This document shows, piece by piece, positions 9,124 through 17,484 of a stretch of 64,000 nucleotides of DNA. The translations under genes and the position numbers were made by a program. The notes beneath the pieces were generated by a model. That model saw only the letters and a program-made list of their open reading frames with translations. It was not told where the DNA came from and searched no databases. Every line of letters starts with the position of its first letter. Within the stretch, counting starts at the first letter, position 1. The stretch is from NCBI GenBank assembly GCA_041071465.1, contig CP163498.1, positions 5,784,001 to 5,848,000 on the forward strand, written 5' to 3'. This DNA is from Pseudomonas putida (GTDB lineage Bacteria > Pseudomonadota > Gammaproteobacteria > Pseudomonadales > Pseudomonadaceae).

Positions 9124-9419
9124 GTTGCTGTGCTCCTGCCGCTGCGGCGGCACGACACACAGACGTTTCACTCAGGCGGTGAACGAAGGCATGTCGGGTC
9201 GCAGATGAATACGGGTTCTTTCCGACAGAAATCTGTCCGCTGCCGAGGGTCGGAAGTTGTTTCGGCAGCGAACTTTCTACTCGCGCAATCCATGGTTTTA
9301 TTCCTTTGTCATAAACAACAGGCCATACGCCACCGCAAACTTTTCATTTAAAAAGTTCGAGCACAAAGATACCGTTTGATATCTTTTATTCAGTGAGAAG
9401 TTTTGGGGGTTCCGGCGTG

Positions 9420-9560
9420 CTAACGCGCCAGCGCCCCGCATCTACTTGGGGGGTTCTGGCAGTCATCAGGGTACCCGTGCAGGCGGCGCGGCCAGGCACA
9501 GGCCTGCTGCGCCGCAAAGCAGGCGAGCAGGCGATATGAAACGAATGAAGTGAGGTTCAT
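9420..9560 (-). CDS. Small leader ORF upstream of mgtA (46 codons)
   Basis: The ATG at 9560 has a strong GGAGG at eight bases' distance. The frame runs 46 codons to a TAG at 9420-9422. The peptide starts MNLTSFVSYRLLACF, becomes Arg/Pro-rich in the middle (AWPRRLHGYPDD) and ends CQNPPSRCGALAR. The ribosome-binding site lies in a hairpin stem (9563-9599). Position and strong ribosome-binding site argue for a regulatory leader peptide for mgtA, perhaps with the Pro codons near the end slowing ribosomes. It could also be a small membrane-associated protein acting on MgtA. There is no database support from my side. Confidence 0.5.
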   Translation of the reverse strand: MNLTSFVSYRLLACFAAQQACAWPRRLHGYPDDCQNPPSRCGALAR

Positions 9561-9747
9561 GAGCTTGCCTCCAACCGGCGGACACCGGCGGCGGCAAGCT
9601 ACGGCGGAGCATCAGGCTCTGGCGCGGCTTGCCCGACCGAGGCGTCGGGACCGGTGTTCCGGTTCAAGTGCCTGACCTGGCCGTACGGCGGTGGTCAGGC
9701 AGCGACTAGATACTGTGTCCATTGAATTCTTCAGTGATTGAAAGTAA

Positions 9748-9764
9748 GGCCCTTGTCCAGGGCC
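9748..9764 (-). terminator. GGCCCT/AGGGCC hairpin downstream of the chemoreceptor gene
   Basis: A 6-bp GC stem with a 5-base loop lies about 100 bases after the stop of the gene at 9868-11493. Only short T stretches follow on the minus strand. It may end that transcript or open the mgtA leader. Confidence 0.4.
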
Positions 9765-9867
9765 GGTCGAACTTTATTCAAGCGTAGTATCGAAGTCAAC
9801 CAGCAAGCAGAACTTTAAATAAGTTTCACCTTGTTTTAATGTTACTTGCTGGCGTGGCCACCATCAC

Positions 9868-11493
9868 TCAAACCTTGAACCGCCCCACCAACGCCGTCAT
9901 CTCCCCCACCAGGCCCGCTAGCGCCTTGCTCGCTTCGCTGGTCTGCTGCGCTCCCGCCGCTGAATGGTGAGACAGCTCGCGGATATTGAGCAGGTTGCGG
10001 TCTACCTCCCGCGCCACTTGGGCCTGCTCTTCGGCCGCACTGGCAATGACCAGGTTGCGCTCGTTGATTTCGCCGATCGCACTGTAAATGCCCTCCAGCA
10101 CCTGCCCCGAGGCCAGGGTCACCTCCAGTGTCGATTGCGCCCGGTTGGTGCTGGCCTGCATCGAAGCCACCGCCGCCTCGGTGCCGGCTTGCACGCGGGC
10201 GATCATCTGCTCGATTTCCTGGGTCGATTGTTGCGTGCGGTAGGCCAGCGTGCGCACCTCGTCTGCCACCACCGCAAAGCCGCGCCCGGCCTCACCGGCG
10301 CGGGCGGCTTCGATGGCAGCATTGAGCGCCAGCAGGTTGGTTTGCTCGGACACCGAGCGAATCACTTCCAGTACCTTGCCGATATCCCGCACCTGCCCGA
10401 CCAACTGTTCCAGATGCGCACTGCTGGTCTGGATCTCGCGGGTCATGGCTTCGGTGCCGTCGATGTTGTCACCGACTTGCCGGCGACTTTGCGCAGCCAG
10501 CTGGTTGGACTCGCTGGTGGTTTGCGAGGTGGTGATGGCGTTGCGCGCAACCTCCTCCACGGCCGTGGTCATTTCGGTCACGGCGGTAGCGGCCTGCTCC
10601 AGCTCCTGCCCCTGCTGGCGCAGGTTGTTGGCGCTTTGCTCGGTGACCGCATTCAACGCCGTGGCGGCGGCATCCAACTGCTGGGCACAGTGATTGATCT
10701 GCCCAAGGGTGTCGCGTTGGCTCTGCTGCATGCGCTGCAGCTCATGGAACAGCTGGCCGATCTCGTTGTTGCCCTGCCCTTGCACCGGTACGCTCAGGTC
10801 GCCACCGGCAATGCGCTGAAAATGCCGACCGGCTTCACGCAGCGGGAGCAGCACACGCTGGGCAATGAAAGCCCAGCACAGTGCCGCCAGCAGCAGGGTC
10901 ACACCCAGCAGGCACAGGCTCAGCAACTGCGCACGGGCCAGACGCCGGTCGGACTCCAGCATGATTTGCTGGCCACGTTCGCTCAGTGCGCCGACCAACT
11001 GCTGGCGTAGCCCTTGCAGCCGGCCCATGGCATTGCCGGCATCGCTGTTGACCTTGAAGTACTGCTCCAGCGAACGCTGACGGGTCGCCTCGCGCTGCCC
11101 GGCAACCGCCTTGGCGTATTCGGCAAAGGTAGCCTGCAGCTCGAGTGCCAACGTGCGAAGGGCTGGCTCACGGGCATTTTTGACAAACGCATCGACCAGC
11201 GCCTGGCTCTTGTCGTTCAGCTCCACCGATAGCGCCATGCGCTTGCCAGCACTCTCGTCATGGCCACCCAACTGCTCGATGAAGCCCGAGGACACATTGG
11301 CGCTGGAACGAATCGCCATCAGCAACGCATTGTTCAACCGGTCCGACTGGTGCGCCGTCTGGTCCAGCTCGGTGATCTGCTGGTCGCTGCCCACTGCTGC
11401 CCACCAGGCACTGACGGTGGAAAACAGCAGGGTCAGGCTGAACAGCGACAACACCCAGAACATTCCGGTGCGGATCTTCAGGTTGGCAAGCAT
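9868..11493 (-). CDS. Methyl-accepting chemotaxis protein
   Basis: The product has 541 residues from the ATG at 11493 (AAGGAG upstream). A membrane helix near residues 11-32 is followed by a periplasmic four-helix-bundle domain of about 150 residues (TarH-like), a second membrane helix near 188-208, a HAMP domain ([20 protein letters not shown]), then the long coiled-coil signalling domain. Its tip, [20 protein letters not shown] followed by AVVADEVR, is the CheA/CheW contact. It is a transmembrane chemoreceptor that sends ligand signals to the flagellar system. The four-helix-bundle sensor suggests small ligands such as amino acids or organic acids, but which one cannot be read from the sequence. 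It stands alone. Confidence 0.95.
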   Translation of the reverse strand: MLANLKIRTGMFWVLSLFSLTLLFSTVSAWWAAVGSDQQITELDQTAHQSDRLNNALLMAIRSSANVSSGFIEQLGGHDESAGKRMALSVELNDKSQALVDAFVKNAREPALRTLALELQATFAEYAKAVAGQREATRQRSLEQYFKVNSDAGNAMGRLQGLRQQLVGALSERGQQIMLESDRRLARAQLLSLCLLGVTLLLAALCWAFIAQRVLLPLREAGRHFQRIAGGDLSVPVQGQGNNEIGQLFHELQRMQQSQRDTLGQINHCAQQLDAAATALNAVTEQSANNLRQQGQELEQAATAVTEMTTAVEEVARNAITTSQTTSESNQLAAQSRRQVGDNIDGTEAMTREIQTSSAHLEQLVGQVRDIGKVLEVIRSVSEQTNLLALNAAIEAARAGEAGRGFAVVADEVRTLAYRTQQSTQEIEQMIARVQAGTEAAVASMQASTNRAQSTLEVTLASGQVLEGIYSAIGEINERNLVIASAAEEQAQVAREVDRNLLNIRELSHHSAAGAQQTSEASKALAGLVGEMTALVGRFKV

Positions 11494-11633
11494 GCGGGCA
11501 GTACTCCTTGTTGGCACCACTTCTGGTCGATGATTCGACGGTGGGTGTGCTGCTATCGGAGTAGCTGGCGCAGGCTTGAGGCGCCGGCATGCGGTTATGG
11601 GCGGTAACCGAACAGATTGCGCCGAGGCCAGCC

Positions 11634-12524
11634 TCAGCGACCGAGAAAGTCGACCACCGCCTCTGTGAAGGCCTGGGGTTGATCCAGCATGACGAAGTGG
11701 AAGCTGCCATCGATTCGCTTGAAGCTGATGCCCTGCGTGCCGGCATAGGCATTAGCGAAGGTTGCATCGACGCTGGAGGCAGGTATGCCATACATAGGGT
11801 CATAGGCGTATACGACCTCTATCGGCGCCTGGATAGCGCCAAGCTCCGGGCGCAGGTCGGTGGTCATCAGTTCGTGGGTGGCATCGGCTACGGCCTTGCG
11901 GTCCGAGCGCAGCGCCGCCGCAACAAGTGCAGGCCGTGCCGCTGCGGTCTTGACCAACCGGTCGATGGCCGTGCGCTGCATCGCTTCGGCCTGCGCTGCA
12001 GGGGCCGCCAACATTGCATCGCGGAATGCGGCAGCCTGCGGTGCGGCGGTTTCGGCGGTTGCCCTGGGGTCGATCAGCAACGTGTAGAACGGCAGCGCAT
12101 CGACGACCATCAGCCGGCCTACCTGCTCAGGATGACGTGCCCCCAGCATCAGCGCGACCTCACCGCCCAGCGAATGGCCAATGATGGCCGGTGCCTCAAG
12201 GCGCTGGCTGCGGATGTAGTCGGCTACCGCCTCGGCCACCGGAGCGGCCACGCGCCCGTCCACGGCGGGCACGGCTGGCGAGCCGGCAAAACCCGCGACC
12301 TGCACCAGGTGCAGGCGGTGCTGCTGGCGCAGCGTGCTGGCGAGCCCCGCCCATACCTCACGCGATGAGGCCAGCCCCGGGATCAGGATAACGTCCGGCC
12401 CAGCGCCTTCGACCTGCACTGAAATACGTTCGCTTGGCGCGGGCTCTGGCTGGCCGGGCGCGGCCAATGCCGAAGACAGCGACAAGCTGGCCCCGATTGC
12501 CGCCAGCAGGGTACGTACACGCAT
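11634..12524 (-). CDS. Secreted alpha/beta-fold hydrolase
   Basis: The product has 296 residues from the ATG at 12524 (AAGGAG upstream). Residues 1-22 form a signal peptide ([20 protein letters not shown], cut after Ala). The hydrolase core begins with [15 protein letters not shown], holding the oxyanion loop. The nucleophile elbow is GHSLGGEVA, followed by an acid region and a late catalytic His in [11 protein letters not shown]. The function is ester or related bond hydrolysis in the periplasm. The substrate is not deducible. The gene is divergent from a DUF1835 gene, with about 226 bases between the starts. Confidence 0.85.
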   Translation of the reverse strand: MRVRTLLAAIGASLSLSSALAAPGQPEPAPSERISVQVEGAGPDVILIPGLASSREVWAGLASTLRQQHRLHLVQVAGFAGSPAVPAVDGRVAAPVAEAVADYIRSQRLEAPAIIGHSLGGEVALMLGARHPEQVGRLMVVDALPFYTLLIDPRATAETAAPQAAAFRDAMLAAPAAQAEAMQRTAIDRLVKTAAARPALVAAALRSDRKAVADATHELMTTDLRPELGAIQAPIEVVYAYDPMYGIPASSVDATFANAYAGTQGISFKRIDGSFHFVMLDQPQAFTEAVVDFLGR

Positions 12525-12750
12525 GTCAGCCACTCCTTTGACTTCGACTGAGAAAAGCCCGCCACTATAAGACGCGCGACAAGGCATGGGAAAACTATCG
12601 TTTGCAACCCGCTGCGCTGCACCGTTAAAGTCAGGGCCTGGGCGCTGGCTGCGCCTGCGGTCCGCGCGAAGGGGTTGCCCGAGCCTTGCGTCAACACATT
12701 CCCATACCAGCTCCCGGCTTGTCGGCGGACCGAGCCCCAAAGGAGTTGGC

Positions 12751-13995
12751 ATGCCCGCCATCAATGCATCCCGTCAGCACGGTCTGCTCGACCTGCCCGC
12801 CTTGCGCAAACGCGCCAAGCGCTTGCTGAACGCCCTGAACAATCACCAGGCCGAAGACGCCCGCGAGCAATTGCGTACGCTCGGCCTGCCCGGCCCCGAC
12901 TACCGGCTTGCCGATACCCAATGGCTGGTGGCCCGCGAGGCCGGCTTTGCCAGCTGGCCAAAGCTCAAGGCACATGCCGACGCCGTGGCCTTTGCCGCAC
13001 GCCACCCCGGTTTTGCCGCCGATGACGAAGCCACCGTGCAGCACTGGCGCTGCGGCAACGACATCGCCCACAGCCTGCGCACCGCCGGGTTTGCCGGTGC
13101 ATTCCAGATGTTCGACGACCCCATGGTCATGGGCCCGGTACCGGCGTTGCCCGAGGAACGGTACTGGCGGGTGCGTGGAGACTACGTGCAGCAGGCGTTC
13201 AACCTGCGGGCGGAGGACGTTGAACAGCGCCAGGCCGCACAGCGAGCGGCGCTGGCCGGCCTGAGCACAGACAGCAAGCTGGTACTGTGGTGCGAGGCCG
13301 ACGCTTACGACCAGCTGTTCCTGATTCGCGTGCTCGCCAGCCTCCCCGGCCTGCCACGCCGGCTGGAACTGATCGAAGCTGACCAAGTGCCCGGTGTCGA
13401 GCGCTTCATCGGCATCGGGCAACTGGCGCCTGACCTGCTGGCCTGGCTGTGGCCACAACGACGTGCACTGGGTGAAGATGCCCTGGCCCTGGCACGCCAG
13501 GCATGGGCGGCTTATACCGCGCCGGCGCCACAGGCCTGGGCGGCGCTCGCCGGCCAGCAGCACACGGCTTTGCCTTTGCTGGGCCGGGCACTGGCGCGCC
13601 AGCTACAGGAGCTACCGGGAGCGAATGATGGTTTGAGCCTTACCGAACGCCTGTTGTTAGGCGTGCTGGCCTCTCGTGGCGAGCTACCGGCTGGCCGCGT
13701 GTTTGGCCAGTTGATGATGCAGGACGATCCGCTGCCTTACCTGGGTGACCTGATGTTCCATGTGCTGCTGCAACCGTTGATCCATGCGCCACAGCCGCTG
13801 CTGCTGGAGGGCCCTGGAGAAGCCTGGGCACAACGGCCGTTGCGGCTGACCGCGCTTGCCGAGCAAGTGCTTGCAGGAAAAGCGCACTGGCTTGATCACA
13901 ACCCCGCGCAGCGCTGGGTTGGCGGGGTACTGATCAATGCGGCAGACAGGCCTTGGGTAGTCAGCGAGCAGGGCGAAGTCTGGCAGCGCACCTAG
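12751..13995 (+). CDS. DUF1835 domain-containing protein
   Basis: The product has 414 residues from the ATG at 12751, which has AAAGGAG just upstream. The N-terminal about 90 residues form a helical region with QWLVAREAGFASWPKLKAH, like the short ankyrin-type heads seen in some Pseudomonas proteins. The DUF1835 core follows, with GNDIAHSLRTAGF, MFDDPMVMGPVP and LVLWCEADAYDQLFLIRVLA. The family's biochemical role is not known. The protein is predicted cytoplasmic. A REP-like half element follows directly after the stop codon, and the next gene is convergent. Confidence 0.8.
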   Translation: MPAINASRQHGLLDLPALRKRAKRLLNALNNHQAEDAREQLRTLGLPGPDYRLADTQWLVAREAGFASWPKLKAHADAVAFAARHPGFAADDEATVQHWRCGNDIAHSLRTAGFAGAFQMFDDPMVMGPVPALPEERYWRVRGDYVQQAFNLRAEDVEQRQAAQRAALAGLSTDSKLVLWCEADAYDQLFLIRVLASLPGLPRRLELIEADQVPGVERFIGIGQLAPDLLAWLWPQRRALGEDALALARQAWAAYTAPAPQAWAALAGQQHTALPLLGRALARQLQELPGANDGLSLTERLLLGVLASRGELPAGRVFGQLMMQDDPLPYLGDLMFHVLLQPLIHAPQPLLLEGPGEAWAQRPLRLTALAEQVLAGKAHWLDHNPAQRWVGGVLINAADRPWVVSEQGEVWQRT

Positions 13996-13999
13996 ACCG

Positions 14000-14021
14000 G
14001 TGGGAGCGGCCTCGTGTCGCG
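14000..14021. repeat. Single REP element
   Basis: GTGGGAGCGGCCTCGTGTCGCG matches the REP family that recurs at 59109-59225 and 22488-22526. It fills the gap between two convergent genes. Confidence 0.65.
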
Positions 14022-14022
14022 T

Positions 14023-15519
14023 CTACACAAACCGCGCCTTGCCAATCGCTTTCGCTGCGTCCGCCAGGCGTTGGGTAGCCAACCGGATCTCACCCACATC
14101 CAGCGAAGCGAACCCCAGGCGCAACGCATTTTCGGCATGGCCAAACGGCGAAAACTGCCGCCCACTGCGCACCACCAGGTCCAGCTCCAGCGCGTTGTCG
14201 ACCAGCTGATCCACGTTGATCGCATCGGCGAACTTCACCCACAGCGCCAACCCACCTTCGGGTTCCTGTACGGTGATCTGTTCGCCGAACGCGCCATGCA
14301 AACACGCCAGCAAGGTTTCGCGGCGCCGACGGTACTCACGGTTGACCCGGCGCAAGTGTTTCTTCAGTTCGCCATCATTGATCAAGTCCGCCAGCATCCG
14401 CTGCATCACCGCATCGCCCTGCCCCAAGGTAAGCGTCGACCTACGCTCCAGCACGGCTGTTACCTCCACCGGTGCGACGATGTAGCTGCAACGGAACGTG
14501 CTGCCCAAGGGTTTGGACAGTGTGCCGATGTAAATCACATGGCGCTGCTGGCGGTCGCTGGCCAAAGGCAGGTAGGGCCGCCCGGAAAAGTGGTATTCGT
14601 AGTCGTAGTCTTCCTCGACCACGCAGAAGTCATGCTGTCGCGCCAGCTCCAACAACTGCTGCCGGCGCCCGGCGGGCAGGCTGACCGTGGTCGGGAACTG
14701 GTGATGGGGCGTTATGTACATCATTCGCACCTTGTGCTGCCGGCACAGGGCATCGATCTGATCGACACGGCAACCCTCATGGTCCAGGTCCACGGTTACC
14801 AGCCGGGCACCCAGCTGACGGAAAATCTCCCACGCTGGGGGATAGCTCAGGCGCTCGACCAGCACAACGTCACCTGGCTTGAGCAACACGCTGGTTACTA
14901 GCGACAGCGACATCTGCACCCCCTGGGTCAGGCAGATATGCTCGGCGCCGACGTTCAGGCTGCGATTGTGCCGCAGCATGTCGGCCAGGGCGGCGCGCAG
15001 GTAGAGGCCGCTACAATCGCTACCGTGGCGCACGCTGTTGCTGGTGAAGCTGCTGCGCAAGGCATTGCGGTAATAGCGGTGCAAAACAGCCTGGGGCAGC
15101 AGCCGGTGATCACAGGCGCCGTTGTCGAAAAACAAGGCCCCTGGCCGCCCCTGCTGCGCCGCAGCCTGCTCGTTCGCCTTGAAGTAGGCAACGGCGGGCT
15201 CCACGGGCAGCGCCAGGGCAAACGGCCTGGCGGCACTCGGCGCGACCAGTGTGCCAGGCGCCAACTGCTGGCTGACGAAGGTGCCCCGACGCTGCACGCT
15301 TTGCAGCCAGCCTTTGGTTTCGGCTTCCTCGTAGGCCAGGATCACTGTCTTGCGGTTGACGTTCAGCAACTGCGCCATCTCCCGCGTGCCCGGCAACGGC
15401 GTGCCAGGGCGCAGGCGGCCCTCGCTGATCGCGGCCACCAGCCCCTCGACGATCTGCCGGTACGAAGCCTGCGCCCCATCGAGCTTGAGCAGTGGCTGCC
15501 ATTTACGAAGCTGGACCAT
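14023..15519 (-). CDS. MocR-type regulator (GntR HTH fused to aminotransferase fold)
   Basis: The product has 498 residues from the ATG at 15519. The N-terminal winged helix (residues 18-80, with SEGRLRPGTPLPGTREMAQ and LLNVNRKTVILAYEEAETKG) is of the GntR type. The rest is a class I aminotransferase fold, with the PLP lysine at 336 in TLSKPLGS, and DYDYEYHF and PHHQFPTTVSLPAGRR as further landmarks. MocR proteins use PLP as a sensor and usually control a divergent neighbour. Here that is the ferredoxin-reductase/M24 fusion, whose start is only 79 bases away. An inverted repeat between the two genes could be the operator. Confidence 0.9.
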   Translation of the reverse strand: MVQLRKWQPLLKLDGAQASYRQIVEGLVAAISEGRLRPGTPLPGTREMAQLLNVNRKTVILAYEEAETKGWLQSVQRRGTFVSQQLAPGTLVAPSAARPFALALPVEPAVAYFKANEQAAAQQGRPGALFFDNGACDHRLLPQAVLHRYYRNALRSSFTSNSVRHGSDCSGLYLRAALADMLRHNRSLNVGAEHICLTQGVQMSLSLVTSVLLKPGDVVLVERLSYPPAWEIFRQLGARLVTVDLDHEGCRVDQIDALCRQHKVRMMYITPHHQFPTTVSLPAGRRQQLLELARQHDFCVVEEDYDYEYHFSGRPYLPLASDRQQRHVIYIGTLSKPLGSTFRCSYIVAPVEVTAVLERRSTLTLGQGDAVMQRMLADLINDGELKKHLRRVNREYRRRRETLLACLHGAFGEQITVQEPEGGLALWVKFADAINVDQLVDNALELDLVVRSGRQFSPFGHAENALRLGFASLDVGEIRLATQRLADAAKAIGKARFV

Positions 15520-15535
15520 ATGAATTATCCAAAAC

Positions 15536-15580
15536 TGGAGGTTCTGCTGGTCCTGGACTATAGCAACAATCGAACCTCCA
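15536..15580. promoter_or_regulatory. Inverted repeat TGGAGGTTC...GAACCTCCA in the divergent promoter
   Basis: Two exact 9-base arms at 15536-15544 and 15572-15580 lie between the MocR regulator and the fusion gene, with centres 36 bases apart. It is a likely regulator site, because MocR proteins bind two half-sites in the shared promoter. Confidence 0.45.
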
Positions 15581-15597
15581 ATTGCCCCGAGGTGTTC

Positions 15598-17286
15598 ATG
15601 CAAAGCCGCCACGTCATCGAATTGTCGCCCTCGGGCAAAACCTTCGACGCCAGCCACGAACTGCTGCTCGATGCCATGCTCGCCAGCGGGCTGCCGGTAC
15701 CTTTCTCGTGCCGCCGCGGCGCCTGCGGCTCGTGCAAGGTCAAGGTGGTGTCGGGGCAGTATCAGGACAAGCAGCGGGATGCGGACACACCGGCCCCCTC
15801 CTACCCCCTGGCTGCAGACGAAATGCTGTTGTGCCAAAGCCATGCCTGCAGCGACATGCGCCTGGAGATACCCGGCTGGTCGCTGGACACCCCAACCTTG
15901 GAAACCCACGCTCAGGTTGTCGGCCAGCGTGCGCTGAGCGCTGATATCGTCGAACTGGTACTGCAGCCTGCTCAGCCGCTGGATGTGCGGGCTGGCCAGT
16001 ACGTTAGGTTCCAACTGGGCAACGGCGACAGCCGCTGTTTCTCCATTGCCAACCTGCCTGCCCAGCAGCAAGGGCAGTTGGTGTTTCACATCCGCAAGGT
16101 CAGCGGTGGCCTGTTCACCGAAGGTCTGCTACCCACCCTGCAAGCAGGTGCTTCGGTAAAGCTCGAAGGCCCGCTGGGCGCCTGTACTTGGCAGCACGAT
16201 GAGCAACGCCCGCTGGTGCTGTTGGCCACCGGCACAGGCTACGCCGGTATCAAGCCCTTGTTGCTGACTGCCCTGGCTCGCGACGCCGAGGTGGCCCTGT
16301 ACTGGGGTGGCTCATCGACGGCCGATTTCTACGACCACGCGTTTCTCGACCAGGCCAGTGGGGCGCACCCACACTTTCGCTGGTACCCGGTACTCGCGGG
16401 CCAGGCACGCATCCAGCAGGTCGCGCTCGGCCAGCCCCACCACTGGGAAGAAACCCAGGTCTATGCCTGCGGCAATCCCGCGATGATCAGCCAGGCGCGC
16501 GAACAATGCGTTGCGGCGGGCGTGCTACCCCATCGCTTTGTCGCCGAGGCCTTTGTCGCCAGCGGCGCGGCGGCCACCCAGGCCTCAGCAGCCAGCACGC
16601 TGCACCCTGAACTGGAAAAGGTCGGCCCACGCTACTCGCTGGACGGCATGCTCGCGGCCCGCGAGCAGTCGGTACGGTCCGTGGCCGCTATTGCCAGCCA
16701 ACTGCAAGTCGGCATGACCACCGCCCAGGCGCTGGAGATGGCCGCGCAAACCCTGCAGGCAATGGGCGCGTCGCACACCTGGCACCCCACCTACATCCGT
16801 TTTGGCGACGATACCGTACGCACACCCCGGCAAGGCATTGATCTGCAGCGCGTATTACGTAGCACAGACATTGTCGTGGTCGACGTGGGCCCGGTGTGGG
16901 ATGGCTATGAGGGCGACTATGGCGACACCTTCGTGTTTGGCCAGCACCCACTGCACCACGCCTGCGTGAAGGCACTGCATGAAGTGTTCGACGAAACCTG
17001 CCAGGCCTGGGGGCGTGGGCTGACCGGTCGCGAGCTTTATGACTTCGCCGAGCGCAGTGCCCAGGCCAAAGGCTGGCAGCTGGAGCGCAACCTGGCCGGG
17101 CACCGCATCGCAGACTTCCCGCATGTGTTGTATGGCCAGGACAAGCTGGCCGAGGTGGGAATCGTGCCCAGCGAAGTGGTGTGGGTATTGGAGATTCAGT
17201 TGTGCCACCCTACCGAGCCGGTCGGGGCATTCTTTGAAGATATCCTGATTGGCGACGCCAGGTCGGCCGTGGCTACGGCTGCTTGA
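15598..17286 (+). CDS. Fusion: 2Fe-2S ferredoxin / FAD-NAD reductase / M24 metallohydrolase
   Basis: The product has 562 residues from the ATG at 15598. Residues 1-95 are a plant-type ferredoxin with ligands Cys38, Cys43, Cys46 and Cys79. Residues 100-320 are a ferredoxin-NADP reductase module, with RCFSIAN for FAD and LLATGTGYAGIKPLL for NAD(P), as in oxygenase reductases. Residues 345-562 are an M24 (pita-bread) domain with all five metal ligands apparently present: Asp429, Asp440, His502, Glu532 and Glu548. I know reductases and M24 enzymes (aminopeptidase P, creatinase) only as separate proteins. There is no stop codon or frame change between the parts. The MocR gene is divergent. The substrate is unknown. 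An upstream ATG at 15520 is less likely. Confidence 0.8.
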   Translation: MQSRHVIELSPSGKTFDASHELLLDAMLASGLPVPFSCRRGACGSCKVKVVSGQYQDKQRDADTPAPSYPLAADEMLLCQSHACSDMRLEIPGWSLDTPTLETHAQVVGQRALSADIVELVLQPAQPLDVRAGQYVRFQLGNGDSRCFSIANLPAQQQGQLVFHIRKVSGGLFTEGLLPTLQAGASVKLEGPLGACTWQHDEQRPLVLLATGTGYAGIKPLLLTALARDAEVALYWGGSSTADFYDHAFLDQASGAHPHFRWYPVLAGQARIQQVALGQPHHWEETQVYACGNPAMISQAREQCVAAGVLPHRFVAEAFVASGAAATQASAASTLHPELEKVGPRYSLDGMLAAREQSVRSVAAIASQLQVGMTTAQALEMAAQTLQAMGASHTWHPTYIRFGDDTVRTPRQGIDLQRVLRSTDIVVVDVGPVWDGYEGDYGDTFVFGQHPLHHACVKALHEVFDETCQAWGRGLTGRELYDFAERSAQAKGWQLERNLAGHRIADFPHVLYGQDKLAEVGIVPSEVVWVLEIQLCHPTEPVGAFFEDILIGDARSAVATAA

Positions 17287-17484
17287 TACCACCGTCAGCA
17301 AGCAAGGTGCGCGTCAATCAGGCGCGCGACCACTTCGGCAGGCTATGAGCGGCATCGCCGAACACCTCAAGGCAGGCGTACGAGGTGCTGCCTGAGACGC
17401 GCGAAATGTAGTGCCCAGGCATGCAAAAAAACTTGATTCAAGCGATGATGAGGCAAAACGCCACCACCCATAAGGACATACCCC

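Larger units (their letters stand above)
9124..9764 (-). promoter_or_regulatory. Structured mgtA leader region
   Basis: More than 600 bases separate mgtA from the chemoreceptor gene. Reading leftward there are perfect hairpins at 9669-9701 (9-bp stem TGCCTGACC, with an inner GCCGTACGGC palindrome), 9650-9663, 9632-9649 and 9563-9599 (GCTTGCC/GGCAAGC). The last overlaps the GGAGG ribosome-binding site of a small ORF at 9420-9560. After the ORF come two AT-rich hairpins at 9365-9386 (7-bp stem) and 9338-9357 (7-bp stem). The layout resembles the E. coli/Salmonella mgtA leaders with mgtL in logic. The sequence does not match them, nor the M-box riboswitch core as I know it. Confidence 0.55.

Noticed and set aside
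9669..9701. M-box or known Mg2+ riboswitch
   Set aside because: The hairpins are real, but I cannot find the conserved M-box core, so I only call a structured leader.
14938..15597. Extended upstream reading of the fusion protein
   Set aside because: The part before 15520 runs antisense to the MocR gene and has no protein character. The start at 15598 gives a clean ferredoxin domain.
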